Shown in pieces: positions 53,678 through 62,657 of a DNA stretch of 64,000 nt. How positions within the stretch are numbered: the first letter of the stretch is position 1; each line of letters opens with the position of its first letter. Location of the stretch: assembly GCF_001746415.1 (NCBI RefSeq), contig NZ_MEHJ01000001.1, positions 744,001 to 808,000 on the forward strand, in the 5' to 3' direction. The position numbers and the translations under genes were made by a program. The DNA comes from Streptomyces agglomeratus (GTDB lineage: Bacteria > Actinomycetota > Actinomycetes > Streptomycetales > Streptomycetaceae). The notes beneath the pieces are model-generated. The model had not been told where the DNA came from, ran no database searches, and saw only the letters and a list, made by a program, of their open reading frames with translations.

Positions 53678-55533
53678 GAGCTGCCTCCGTACTGCGAGTC
53701 GCCTGGCCATGACGTGTCCCTCAGCCACAACTCGACGCCGAGGAAGCGGTTCAGGGCGGGGAAGGGGGCGCGCAGCCCCATCAGGGCGCGTTCCAGAGAG
53801 GCCGCGACGGCGCGCGGGTCGATGACGTCGAGGGCGGCCAGGCGGGACGTACGGATGATGTCCCGCAGCGTCCCTGCGGCGAGCCGGGCACCCTGGTAGT
53901 CCTCGTCGGAGTAGTCGCCCTTCGTCCGCCGGGCCAGCACGGGGGCGGGGACGGCGCCCGCCAGTGCCGAACCGAGCAGCGGTTTGAAGGCCGGGGGCTC
54001 GCAGCGGCGGTGGGCGGGCAGCAGCAGGCAGGCCCGGACGACGTCGTTGTCGAGGAAGGGGGCCTGCGGCCAGATCCCGAAGGGCGCTGCCGCACACGCG
54101 AGTTGGCGCTGCGCCGAGGCTGACGTACGCAACTCGTGGAGGGTTGTGCGGAGGTCCGGCGGGCCGTCGTCCGTCCGCCGTCCTCGCGGCCGTCGCCCGG
54201 CGGCCCCCGTACGGGCGAGTTCGGCGAGTTCCCCGCGTGCGGAGGCCGTGAGCCAAGCCGCTTCGGGGCCCGGAGGGACCCACCAGCTCAGCGTGTCCAG
54301 CCAGTGCGGGTCGTGCGCCCCCGGTGACTCCAGGCGTTCGGCCGTCTGCCGCAGGGCTGTTGCCGGCGGAGTGCGCGCCAGTCGGGCAGCCCTGCCCGCG
54401 ACGCGGAGGGGCGAGGTGTGGCGCGCTCTCGCCAGCACGTGCGCGTCCCGGAGCAGCCTGCGCAGCCCGCCCGGCCGGGCGAGGCCCGCCAGGTAGGAGG
54501 GCGGCGGGCTGAGGAGTGCGTCGCCGCCCTCGCCGCCGAGGTGGACGTCACAACCGTGCTGGGCGATGCGTTCCAGGCGGAGCCGCGTACGGGCCGCGCC
54601 CACCGCTGCGGGGTTGGGCTCCCCGTCGCATTCCGCGTCGTACAGGCCCTGGTAGGGCAGGGTGTCGGCGGTCGTCCCCGTCACGACTTCGAGACGGAGC
54701 CGTTCGTCGAGCCGGGCGTAGTCGCGGGCGTACTCCAGGTCGTCGCAGGACGTGTCCGCCCGGTGATAGGTGAAAACGGGTAACGGGTCCGTCCGGTGGC
54801 GCAGCGACAGGAAGGCCACAGAAGTGGAATCGAGTCCGCCGCTGAAGTCGGCTGTCAGGGTCCGGGCCCGCGCGGCGCGCAGGCGCACCGAATCTTCGAG
54901 GGCCGCTCCGAGCGCCTCGGCCGCGGTCGCCGCTGATGCCTCAGGTGGGGGCTGGAGAGTCTCGTACTCCCACTGGACGGCCGCGCCGTCGGCGGTGATC
55001 CGCAAGGCGTGCCCGCCGCCCAGCCGCTCGACACCGGCCACCACGGACCGGTTCCCGGGCAGCAGGGGTATGCCGGGGCAGAAGATGTGCGCGGCGAGGA
55101 CCTGTGGGTCCGGGCAGCAGCCGCCGCCGGCCGCGACCGCTACGTCCTTCGGCCGCGAACCGATCCAGGTGCGGCCCGGGCGACGCCGGTAGTACAACGG
55201 GTACTGCCCGGCCAGGTCGGCGAAGGCCGTGAGATCTCCGGGGCGTACGACGATGCAGAGGTAGCTGCCCGCCCACCGGGTCAGGGGCGTGAGCCGGTCC
55301 GTGGCGAGCGCCCGCTCGGCGTCAGCCGCGAACTGCCGCTCCTCGGCGAGACACTGCCCGACGGTGATGACAGTGCCGCCCGCGCCCCGGAAACTGCGCA
55401 GTTCGCCTTCCCGCCAGTGACCGGTCACGTCCGTGAGGGGGGCGGACGAGCCGGTGAGAAGCGGGAAGCAGCCGGTGAAGTCCGGGTGGAGCCGCCCGTC
55501 GGTGCTGTGGTCGGGTGCGGTCACGTCCCTCAC
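53674..55533 (-). CDS. lasso macrolactam synthetase (C) of the second locus, 619 aa
   Basis: Asparagine-synthetase-like cyclase with SGGLDSTS (231-238), LGGEGGDALL, PFLDNDVVRACLL and KPLLGSAL. The N-terminal glutaminase-like part lacks the catalytic Cys at position 2 (MRDVTAP). GTG at 55533 overlaps the precursor stop by 4 nt (GTGA), so A and C are co-translated. It would link Gly1 to Asp9 of the core. Confidence 0.9.
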   Translation of the reverse strand: MRDVTAPDHSTDGRLHPDFTGCFPLLTGSSAPLTDVTGHWREGELRSFRGAGGTVITVGQCLAEERQFAADAERALATDRLTPLTRWAGSYLCIVVRPGDLTAFADLAGQYPLYYRRRPGRTWIGSRPKDVAVAAGGGCCPDPQVLAAHIFCPGIPLLPGNRSVVAGVERLGGGHALRITADGAAVQWEYETLQPPPEASAATAAEALGAALEDSVRLRAARARTLTADFSGGLDSTSVAFLSLRHRTDPLPVFTYHRADTSCDDLEYARDYARLDERLRLEVVTGTTADTLPYQGLYDAECDGEPNPAAVGAARTRLRLERIAQHGCDVHLGGEGGDALLSPPPSYLAGLARPGGLRRLLRDAHVLARARHTSPLRVAGRAARLARTPPATALRQTAERLESPGAHDPHWLDTLSWWVPPGPEAAWLTASARGELAELARTGAAGRRPRGRRTDDGPPDLRTTLHELRTSASAQRQLACAAAPFGIWPQAPFLDNDVVRACLLLPAHRRCEPPAFKPLLGSALAGAVPAPVLARRTKGDYSDEDYQGARLAAGTLRDIIRTSRLAALDVIDPRAVAASLERALMGLRAPFPALNRFLGVELWLRDTSWPGDSQYGGSS

Positions 55534-55739
55534 CAGTAGTAATGGGAGTTGGCGTCGGCGGTGCCACTGCTGGAGCTTCCGAGAGTCACCTCCCGGACAT
55601 GACCGAGATCAACCACGACCGGGGAGGCGTAAGAGTCGTCGCGGTCGGGTTCCGCCGCGGCGCCATGTTCCTGAGCAGCAGTATCGGAAACAGAGGGCCG
55701 GGCCACCGACCGTTCGGCGTATTTTCTCAGCAAGGTCAT
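55530..55739 (-). CDS. lasso peptide precursor (A) of the second locus, 69 aa
   Basis: ATG at 55739 has an AGGTGG site (55744-55749). The ~53-residue leader is much longer than usual. Its 3' half carries the recognition motif SYASPVVVDLGHVREVTL with Thr at core position -2. The predicted core is GSSSSGTADANSHYYW, with a Gly1-Asp9 nine-residue ring (GSSSSGTAD) and tail ANSHYYW. The gene overlaps the cyclase gene and ends in TGG TGA. The Ser-rich ring and aromatic C-terminus differ from the lasso peptides I know well. Confidence 0.85.
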   Translation of the reverse strand: MTLLRKYAERSVARPSVSDTAAQEHGAAAEPDRDDSYASPVVVDLGHVREVTLGSSSSGTADANSHYYW

Positions 55740-56058
55740 ATATCCACCTGATGTTGACTCAAAAGGCGCATGCAATTGCATGAACGAACACGTTCGGACA
55801 GAGTCTGCTATTCGACTTTAGCCGCACACGGGGTTTTCGCACCCCTGGCGTGCGGCCACCATGGCAGGCGTGAGCGGCCGTTGTCCACGCGCGACGACAG
55901 GTGCTCGACGAGGTGAGGGCCTCGACGCGGAGACTCGCGCCCCTCCCCCGCAACACACCGCGGCGTCAATTCGCAGAGCTGTGGACCGACGGTGCGGGCG
56001 CGGAGTTCAGCTCGTCGCTGTGCGCCGTACGGAACAGGCGCCGAGCTTCAATTCCCGC
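55740..56058. other. 319-nt upstream region of the second lasso operon
   Basis: Contains the palindrome at 55769-55782 and an adjacent CGAAC-AC-GTTCG repeat (55784-55795). It is AT-richer than the surroundings. The ROK gene ends at its far side. No other gene is supported. Confidence 0.5.
55769..55782. promoter_or_regulatory. 14-bp perfect palindrome CATGCAATTGCATG
   Basis: A perfect palindrome about 30 nt upstream of the precursor start and next to a second short inverted repeat. Its position fits an operator for the lasso operon. The regulator is unknown; the ROK-family protein upstream is one candidate. Confidence 0.5.
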
Positions 56059-57249
56059 TCAGTCCTTCTCCACGTCCGTCCTTCGCAAGGAGGTCAGACC
56101 GAGCACCAGTGCCCCTTGCGCCTCGGACAGCGGATTCATCGAACTCAGCTTGAGGGCGAATTCACTGTGCGGCCCCACCGCACCCCGCAGTCCGTAGCGT
56201 GCGAGGGACTCCCGGCAGGGCTCCAGCACCAGGTTCTGCGCGGCGGCGAGCTGCCCGCCCAGGACGATCAAGTCCGGGTTGAGGAGGTTGCAGACCAGCG
56301 CGAGGGCCCGGCCGAGCACCCGTCCGGCGTCCCGCACCACCCGCTCGCACACCGCGTCGCCCGACTGCGCCCGTTCGATCAGCGAGGCGAGGGAGTACGG
56401 TACATCGGCCACGCTGCCGGCCAGTGCCTCGCGGGCCTGACGGACGAGCGCGTCGGCACCGATGATCGTCTCCAGACAGCCGCGCCCGCCGCAGCGGCAG
56501 ACCATGCCGTCCGGGTCGAGCACGAGATGACCGATCTCGCCGGCCATTCCGTGCCCGCGAATGGGGTTGCTGCTGATGACGAGCCCGGCGCCGATGCCGG
56601 TGGAGCCCTTGACGTAGACGACGATCTCGCAGTGGCCGTCCGTGCCGTACGTCTGCTCCGCGAGCGCACCGAGGTTGGCGTCGTTGTCGAGGGCGCCCTG
56701 GACGCGCAGCCACTCCCCCAGGTCGTCCGACGGAGCGTCCCCTTCGCTCCACGGGGGCAGCACGGGCGTACGGAACCTGCCGGTCCGGGGGTCGACCATC
56801 CTCGGCACCGCCACACCGAGGGACACGACGTCCTCCAGTTCACGGCCGGTCTTGGCGACCGCCTCCCGTACGGCCTGCTTCAGGGAGGGCATGATCTCGC
56901 CCAGGCCCCGGTTCGCGCCGCTCCCCACGTGCTCCCAGTGCGTCTCGGTGACGGGGCGGTCGACCCGCCGGGCCACGACGGTCGCCTGGTTGAAGCCGAG
57001 GTGGACGCCGACCGCGACGTTGCGCGTGGGGGCGAGGCAGACCCTCGCCCCGCGCCCGGGCTCCGAGACCAGGACGTCGGCCGTCTGTAACTCCCGGACG
57101 ATGTTCGAAACGGTGGACTGAGCGAGTCCGGTGCGCCGGGCCAAATCGGCCTGGCTGTCGCTCTTGATCATGACGGAGAGGAGGACGTGCTTGAAGTTGA
57201 TCGCTTTGGTGCCCCGGGCCGCGCTCAGGCGATCACGTAACTGGAGCAT
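56059..57249 (-). CDS. ROK-family transcriptional regulator, 396 aa
   Basis: An N-terminal winged helix (SDSQADLARRTGLAQSTVSNIVRELQTADVL, about 30-60) is followed by a ROK/actin-like ATPase domain with GHGMAGEIGHLVLDPDG and the zinc motif CRCGGRGC (about 250-257). Such proteins repress sugar genes and sense a sugar or its phosphate. It is upstream of the lasso operon on the same strand, with a 319-nt gap, so it probably has its own transcript. Confidence 0.9.
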   Translation of the reverse strand: MLQLRDRLSAARGTKAINFKHVLLSVMIKSDSQADLARRTGLAQSTVSNIVRELQTADVLVSEPGRGARVCLAPTRNVAVGVHLGFNQATVVARRVDRPVTETHWEHVGSGANRGLGEIMPSLKQAVREAVAKTGRELEDVVSLGVAVPRMVDPRTGRFRTPVLPPWSEGDAPSDDLGEWLRVQGALDNDANLGALAEQTYGTDGHCEIVVYVKGSTGIGAGLVISSNPIRGHGMAGEIGHLVLDPDGMVCRCGGRGCLETIIGADALVRQAREALAGSVADVPYSLASLIERAQSGDAVCERVVRDAGRVLGRALALVCNLLNPDLIVLGGQLAAAQNLVLEPCRESLARYGLRGAVGPHSEFALKLSSMNPLSEAQGALVLGLTSLRRTDVEKD

Positions 57250-57416
57250 CGGACCCCCCGCAATTCAGCGATTCAGTCTTCCGACATTAGCATGGTGATC
57301 TTCAAATCGAACGAGGGGTGTTTTCAAATGAATAGAAGTCAATAATTCCGCCATGTCAGTGAGATGGACGGGGAAGCCGTTACCCGTGAGACCGCAATTC
57401 GGGTCCGCACGAGGGA

Positions 57417-58901
57417 TCACTTGACGAGGACGGCCCGCATGACCTGCCTGGCGATCGGGGAACCGAGCCTGCCGCCGGAGATGTCGGCGCGCGAGATGTC
57501 CATGTCGGTCGGGTCGATGAAGACCGCCACCGCCACCGAGGCTCCGTCGGCGTTCTTCCCGTACGAGACGAACCAGCCGTACGGCACCTCGTCGTCGACG
57601 TCGACGCCGCGCTGCGCCGTTCCGGTCTTCCCGCCGACGGTGATCCCGTCGATCAGGGCCCCCTTCGCGCTGCCTTCACGCGCGGTGAACTCCATCATCT
57701 CCCGCACGCTCCTGGCGGTCTCCTCGGAGACCGCCCGGCTCTTCAGCTTCGGCTCGTGCTCCTCGACCGGCGAGAGTTCGGGGTCGACCAGCTTGTCGAC
57801 GATGTACGGCTGCATCAGCTCGCCGTCGTTGGCGATGGCCGCTGTCACCATGGCCATCTGCATGGGGGTGCTCGTCAGGCTGCCCTGGCCCATTCCGGTC
57901 AGCGCGGTCCCCGGCTTGTCGAGCCGGTCGGGGTAGAGGCTCTTGTACGCCAGCATGTCGCCGAAGTCCTCGGAGTACACGTCCGCGTTGAAGCCGAACT
58001 TCTCCGCCGTCTCCCGCATCTTTTCCGGGCCCAGCCTGGACGCTGCGTCGAGGAAGACGTTGTTGCAGGAGAACTGCATGGCGGTCTTCAGCGAGGCCTT
58101 GGCGCACACCGCGTCGCCGGCCTCGCTGCCGATCTTGGAGGTGGAGAGCGGCAGGGGGTACGGGGACGGGGCGCCGGACGGCGCGTCCACGTCGGTGACC
58201 ACGCCGTGCTCCAGCGCCGCGGCAGCGGTGAGGATCTTGAAGGTGGAGCCGGGCGGGAACGTCTCGCGCAGCGCCCGGTTCGCCAGCGGCTTGCTCTTGT
58301 CGGCGACGAGCGCCTGGAACCTGTCGCTCTCCTTGAACGTCATCCCGGCGAACACGGAGGGGTCGTACGAGGGAGCCGACGCCAGGGCGAGCACCTTGCC
58401 GGTGCCGGGTTCGAGCGCGACCACCGCGCCCCTGGCCCCGAGATCCGTCAGCCCCTTGTAGGCGGCCTTCTGCGCCTTGGGGTCGATGGTGGTGACTACG
58501 GACCCTCCGCGCAGCGGATCCCCGGTCAGGACGTTCCGCGCCCGCTTGAACGCGAACCGGTCGTCCTGGCCGCTCAGGATCGAGTCGTACGTCTTCTCCA
58601 GCAGCGACATCCCCTGGGCCTGTGAGGCGTAACCGGTGACCGGGGCGTACATCGGCCCGTCCGTGAAGGTCCGCTTGTACTTGTAGTCCTGGCCGGCTAC
58701 TTCCTTCGAGCCGGTGACCGGCTGTCCCGCGACGATGATGTCCCCGCGCGGTTCGGCGAACCGGGCGATCTTCACCCGCCGGTTGTTCTCGTGGTTGGCG
58801 AGCGTTTCCCCCTGGACGAACTGGACCCAGTTGATCCGCAGGAGCAGGGCCAGTATCAGCAACCCACAGAAGATCGCCACGCGCCTCAGCGGCCTGTTCA
58901 T
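57417..58901 (-). CDS. class B penicillin-binding protein, 494 aa
   Basis: ATG at 58901 starts MNRPLRRVAIFCGLLILALLLRINW, a single anchor helix. The active-site motifs are complete: GSTFK (Ser219, Lys222), SCN (Ser278-Asn280) and KTG (425-427). The length and layout match the PbpA/FtsI-type cell-wall transpeptidases common as paralogues in Streptomyces. The longer frame upstream of 58901 is unsupported. Confidence 0.9.
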   Translation of the reverse strand: MNRPLRRVAIFCGLLILALLLRINWVQFVQGETLANHENNRRVKIARFAEPRGDIIVAGQPVTGSKEVAGQDYKYKRTFTDGPMYAPVTGYASQAQGMSLLEKTYDSILSGQDDRFAFKRARNVLTGDPLRGGSVVTTIDPKAQKAAYKGLTDLGARGAVVALEPGTGKVLALASAPSYDPSVFAGMTFKESDRFQALVADKSKPLANRALRETFPPGSTFKILTAAAALEHGVVTDVDAPSGAPSPYPLPLSTSKIGSEAGDAVCAKASLKTAMQFSCNNVFLDAASRLGPEKMRETAEKFGFNADVYSEDFGDMLAYKSLYPDRLDKPGTALTGMGQGSLTSTPMQMAMVTAAIANDGELMQPYIVDKLVDPELSPVEEHEPKLKSRAVSEETARSVREMMEFTAREGSAKGALIDGITVGGKTGTAQRGVDVDDEVPYGWFVSYGKNADGASVAVAVFIDPTDMDISRADISGGRLGSPIARQVMRAVLVK

Positions 58902-59034
58902 TCGCTGCCCCCACCCCTCCACGCCGCTCCACCGCATGCGTGCCCGAAAAGATCCATCCGAGGAGGGACGGTGTGGAGGGGGTCGGTGGTTGCCCACGGG
59001 CCGGGCCGGTTTGGTCACGCCGGGCCGGTGGGGT

Positions 59035-60942
59035 TCAGGGCATTGCGGGGGCGCCCTGCCTCGCCTGCGGCTCTTGCGTGCCCGGACGTTCGAACTGGGT
59101 GCGGTGCAGCTCCTCGTAACGGCCGCCCGCAGCCAGCAGCTCGGTGTGCGTCCCGCGTTCGACGACCCGGCCGTCCTCGACGACCAGGATCAGGTCGGCG
59201 GCCCGTACGGTCGACAGGCGGTGGGCGATCACCACGGCGGTGCGTCCTTCCAGCGCCTCGGCCAGTGCCTCCTGTACTGCCGCCTCCGACGTGGAGTCGA
59301 GGTGCGCGGTCGCCTCGTCGAGGATGACGACGCGCTGGCGCGCCAGCAGCAGGCGGGCGATGGTGAGGCGCTGCCGCTCGCCGCCGGAGAGCCGGTAGCC
59401 GCGTTCCCCCACGATCGTGTCCAGGCCGTCGGGCAGCGAGGCCACGAGACCGTCCAGGCGGGAGCGGCGCAGGGCGTCCCAGATGTCGTCCTCGGTGGCG
59501 TCGGGGCGGGCGAGGAGCAGGTTGGCGCGTACGGATTCGTGGAAGAGGTGCCCGTCCTGGGTGACCATGCCGAGGGTCTCGCGGACCGAGTCGGCGCTCA
59601 GGTCGCGTACGTCGACGCCGTTCAGCCGTACGGAGCCGGAGTCGGCGTCGTACAGGCGCGGCAGGAGCTGCGCGATCGTGGACTTGCCCGCGCCGGAGGA
59701 GCCGACGAGGGCGACCATGTGGCCGGGTTCGGCGCGGAACGAGACGTCGTGCAGGACCTGTGTGCCGCCGCGCGAGTCGAGGGTCGCTACGTCCTCCAGG
59801 GAGGCCAGGGAGACCTTGTCCGCCGACGGGTAGCCGAAGGAGACCCGGTCGAACTCGACGGACACCGGTCCGTCCGGCACCCGCCGGGCGTCCGGCTTCT
59901 CGGCGATCAGCGGGCGCAGATCAAGGATTTCGAAGACCCGCTCGAAGCTCACGAGTGCGCTCATCACCTCGACGCGTGCGCCGGCGAGTGCGGTGAGCGG
60001 GGCGTAGAGCCGGGTGAGGAGCAGGGCGAGTGCGACGACGGCTCCGGGGTCGAGGCTGCCGCGCAGGGCGTAGAAGCCGCCGAGTCCGTAGACGAGGGCC
60101 AGCGCCAGGGCGGAGACCAGGGTGAGCGCGGTGATGAAGGTGGACTGCGCCATGGCGGTACGGATACCGATGTCGCGCACGCGGCGGGCGCGGGCGGCGA
60201 ATTCGGCGGACTCGTCGGCCGGGCGGCCGAAGAGCTTGACGAGGGTCGCGCCGGGGGCGGAGAAGCGTTCGGTCATCTGGGTGCCCATGGCGGCGTTGTG
60301 GTGGGCGGCCTCGCGCTGGAGCGTCGCCATGCGTGCGCCCATCCGGCGGGCGGGCACGACGAACACCGGCAGCAGGACGAGGGCGAGCAGGGTGATCTGC
60401 CACGAGATGCTGAGCATGACGGCGAGGGTCAGCAGCAGGGTGACGAGGTTGGACACGACACCGGAGAGGGTGTTGCTGAAGGCGCGCTGGGCCCCGATGA
60501 CGTCGTTGTTGAGACGGCTGACGAGCGCACCGGTCCGGGTGCGGGTGAAGAAGGCGACCGGCATCCGCTGGACGTGGTCGAAGACCGCCGTGCGGAGGTC
60601 GAGGATCAGCCCCTCCCCGAGGGTGGCCGAGAGCCGGCGGGTCAGCAGGCCGAGCCCTGCCTCGGCGACGGCGATGACCGCGATGAGCAGGGCGATCCGG
60701 GTGACCGTTCCCTCATCGCGGCCCCGGACGATCGCGCCGACGACGCGTCCCGCGAGCACCGGCGTGGCCACCGCGAGGAGGGCGGTCACCACACTGAGCA
60801 GCAGGAAGCGGTAGAGCTGCCGGTGATGCGGCCGGGCGAACCCGACGATGCGGCGCAGAGTGGTGCGGGAGACCGGCCTGCGGTCCTGACTGGCGTTGAT
60901 CGCGTTGTGCAGCGATGTCCAAGCGGTGACTTCCATGTCCAT
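59035..60942 (-). CDS. ABC exporter, fused permease-ATPase, 635 aa
   Basis: Six membrane helices and a nucleotide-binding domain with Walker A GSSGAGKST, signature LSGGERQRL, Walker B ILDEATAH and switch VIAHRLSTV. It is a homodimeric-type multidrug exporter. The upstream promoter with a SoxR-like operator suggests induction by redox-active drugs. It could also export the second lasso peptide, which lacks its own transporter, but it is 3.3 kb away and separated by two genes. ATG at 60942 lies almost on the predicted transcript start; ATG at 60936 is an alternative. Confidence 0.88.
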   Translation of the reverse strand: MDMEVTAWTSLHNAINASQDRRPVSRTTLRRIVGFARPHHRQLYRFLLLSVVTALLAVATPVLAGRVVGAIVRGRDEGTVTRIALLIAVIAVAEAGLGLLTRRLSATLGEGLILDLRTAVFDHVQRMPVAFFTRTRTGALVSRLNNDVIGAQRAFSNTLSGVVSNLVTLLLTLAVMLSISWQITLLALVLLPVFVVPARRMGARMATLQREAAHHNAAMGTQMTERFSAPGATLVKLFGRPADESAEFAARARRVRDIGIRTAMAQSTFITALTLVSALALALVYGLGGFYALRGSLDPGAVVALALLLTRLYAPLTALAGARVEVMSALVSFERVFEILDLRPLIAEKPDARRVPDGPVSVEFDRVSFGYPSADKVSLASLEDVATLDSRGGTQVLHDVSFRAEPGHMVALVGSSGAGKSTIAQLLPRLYDADSGSVRLNGVDVRDLSADSVRETLGMVTQDGHLFHESVRANLLLARPDATEDDIWDALRRSRLDGLVASLPDGLDTIVGERGYRLSGGERQRLTIARLLLARQRVVILDEATAHLDSTSEAAVQEALAEALEGRTAVVIAHRLSTVRAADLILVVEDGRVVERGTHTELLAAGGRYEELHRTQFERPGTQEPQARQGAPAMP

Positions 60943-60949
60943 GGGCGTG

Positions 60950-60980
60950 ACGTTAGGACCTCAATCGGACTTGAGGTCAA
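60950..60980 (-). promoter_or_regulatory. SoxR/MerR-type promoter with CCTCAA-N6-TTGAGG operator
   Basis: On the minus strand TTGACC (-35, 60975-60980) and TAACGT (-10, 60950-60955) are separated by 19 nt, the over-long spacer typical of MerR-type activation. The spacer contains the perfect 8+8 palindrome GACCTCAA-N6-TTGAGGTC (60957-60978), matching the SoxR box CCTCAA-N6-TTGAGG. The ATG is about 8 nt downstream, so the mRNA would be leaderless or nearly so. Confidence 0.75.
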
Positions 60981-61143
60981 CCCGTCCTCACCGGGCTTCT
61001 CCGTACGCGTCCGTGGCGGGCCGTCAGCTCGAATGTGCGCGCGCGATGAGAACAACACGCGCCTCGTGCGTATCAAGAGGCGGACGCGTCCCCCGGCTGC
61101 CCATCGGCAACCGGCTCCGTACCCCCCTACAGGAGGCGGCGAG

Positions 61144-62574
61144 TTGAGTCACAGGCGAATAACCAAGCGAAAGGCCGTTCTGGCGGGAGCGGGGGCGGTC
61201 GGCGTTGCCGCGGCCGCCGTCCTGCTTCCGCAGGCCTACGCCGGTCAGGACGGGGCCGCTTCCGACGCGTCGGCCCCCCGGCGGATGAGCGCGGCCTCCG
61301 CGGCGGAGCTGCTCCAGCAGCTCGGCGGGCAGCTCGGTGAGTCCTACGGCGGCGCCTACTACGACGCCGGCAAGCAGCAGCTTGTCGTGAACGTCGTGGG
61401 CGACAACAACGAGATCGAGGTGCAGGTCAAGAAGGCCGGCGCGGTGCCGAGGAGCGTGGACAACAGCGCGAGCGAGCTGAGCGCGGCCAAGAGCACACTG
61501 TCCCGCAAGGCCACCGTCGTGGGCACGTCGTGGGCCATCGACCCGAGAAACAACCAGGTCCTCGTCACGGCAGACCGAACCGTCACCGGTGAGCGCTGGG
61601 ACAGGCTCGAAGCGGCGGTGAAGAACCTCGGCCCGGGTATGGCCCGGATCCAGAAGTCCGAGGGCGAGTTCAAGACGTTCCTCGAAGGCGGCGACGCCAT
61701 CTTCGGCGGCGGCGCGCGCTGCTCCCTCGGCTTCAACGTGACCACCAATGACGGCAGTCCCGGCTTCCTGACCGCCGGACACTGCGGTGTGGCGGCCGAG
61801 CAGTGGTCGGAGGCTGCCGGCGGCGCGCCGGTCGGCACCGTCCAGGAAGCGGTGTTCCCCGGCGCGGGCGACTTCGCGCTCGTGACGTACGACGACCCCG
61901 CCACCGAGGCCCCGAGCGAGGTCGACACCGGCGACGGGCAGACGGTGGCGATCGCCCGGGCCGCCGACGCGGCGGTCGGCCAGGACGTCATCCGGATGGG
62001 CAGTACGACGGGCCTCAGCGACGGCCAGGTCACCGGCCTCGACGCCACGGTGAACTACCCGGAGGGCACGGTGACGGGCCTCATCCAGACCAACGTGTGC
62101 GCCGAACCCGGCGACAGCGGCGGGGCGCTCTTCACAGCCGACGGCAGCGCGATCGGCCTCACGTCGGGCGGCAGCGGGAACTGCACGGCGGGCGGCGAGA
62201 CGTTCTTCCAGCCGGTCACCACGGCGCTCGAAGCGGTCGGTGCCCGGATCGGTGACGGCGCGGGCGGCGGTGCCGGCGACGACAACGGTGCGGGCGGGGC
62301 TCAGGAGAACGGCGGAGCCGGTGACAACGCCGGTGCCGGTGCTGATGCGGGCGCCGATGCGGGCGCCGGTGCCGACGACAACGGCGGCGTCGCGGACAAC
62401 GGCGGCGCGGAGGCGAACGCCGGTGCGGACGCCGGGGCAGATGGCGGGGCGGACGCCGGTGTCCCGGGCGACGACGGTGCGAACGACGGCGGTGCCGGCG
62501 GACCCGACGAGGCTGGCGGCGGCGAGGCGCAGGGCGATGCGGCCGGCGACGGGGACGGCGGTCTGCACAACTGA
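61144..62574 (+). CDS. secreted S1-family (alpha-lytic type) serine protease with acidic tail, 476 aa
   Basis: TTG at 61144 has AGGAGG 7 nt upstream. It has a signal peptide (about 1-33), a pro-region (about 50-180) and a chymotrypsin-fold domain (about 185-365). The triad is His213 (TAGHCG), Asp243 (GDFALVT) and Ser325 (GDSGGAL). The Cys pairs are 193/214 and 319/347, as in streptogrisins. Then come about 105 residues (371-476) of almost only Gly, Ala, Asp, Glu and Asn, strongly acidic, with no Lys or Arg. The tail's role is unknown; it could be an extracellular linker or calcium-binding spacer. Confidence 0.88.
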   Translation: MSHRRITKRKAVLAGAGAVGVAAAAVLLPQAYAGQDGAASDASAPRRMSAASAAELLQQLGGQLGESYGGAYYDAGKQQLVVNVVGDNNEIEVQVKKAGAVPRSVDNSASELSAAKSTLSRKATVVGTSWAIDPRNNQVLVTADRTVTGERWDRLEAAVKNLGPGMARIQKSEGEFKTFLEGGDAIFGGGARCSLGFNVTTNDGSPGFLTAGHCGVAAEQWSEAAGGAPVGTVQEAVFPGAGDFALVTYDDPATEAPSEVDTGDGQTVAIARAADAAVGQDVIRMGSTTGLSDGQVTGLDATVNYPEGTVTGLIQTNVCAEPGDSGGALFTADGSAIGLTSGGSGNCTAGGETFFQPVTTALEAVGARIGDGAGGGAGDDNGAGGAQENGGAGDNAGAGADAGADAGAGADDNGGVADNGGAEANAGADAGADGGADAGVPGDDGANDGGAGGPDEAGGGEAQGDAAGDGDGGLHN

Positions 62575-62600
62575 CGCGATCCGCCCTCTTGATGGATGCA

Positions 62601-62636
62601 CCGTTGCGCGCCCCGGTCGTGCGGGGCGCGCAACGG
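62601..62636. terminator. 14-bp perfect bidirectional hairpin
   Basis: CCGTTGCGCGCCCC (62601-62614) pairs perfectly with GGGGCGCGCAACGG (62623-62636) around 8 nt, between the convergent S1 and S8 peptidase genes. Confidence 0.75.
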
Positions 62637-62657
62637 CGCGGTATGGGGGTGGTGGAC

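Noticed and set aside
58714..61143. N-terminal extension of the S1 protease frame by about 800 codons
   Set aside because: It is antisense to the ABC exporter and PBP genes. The TTG at 61144 has AGGAGG and opens directly into a signal peptide.
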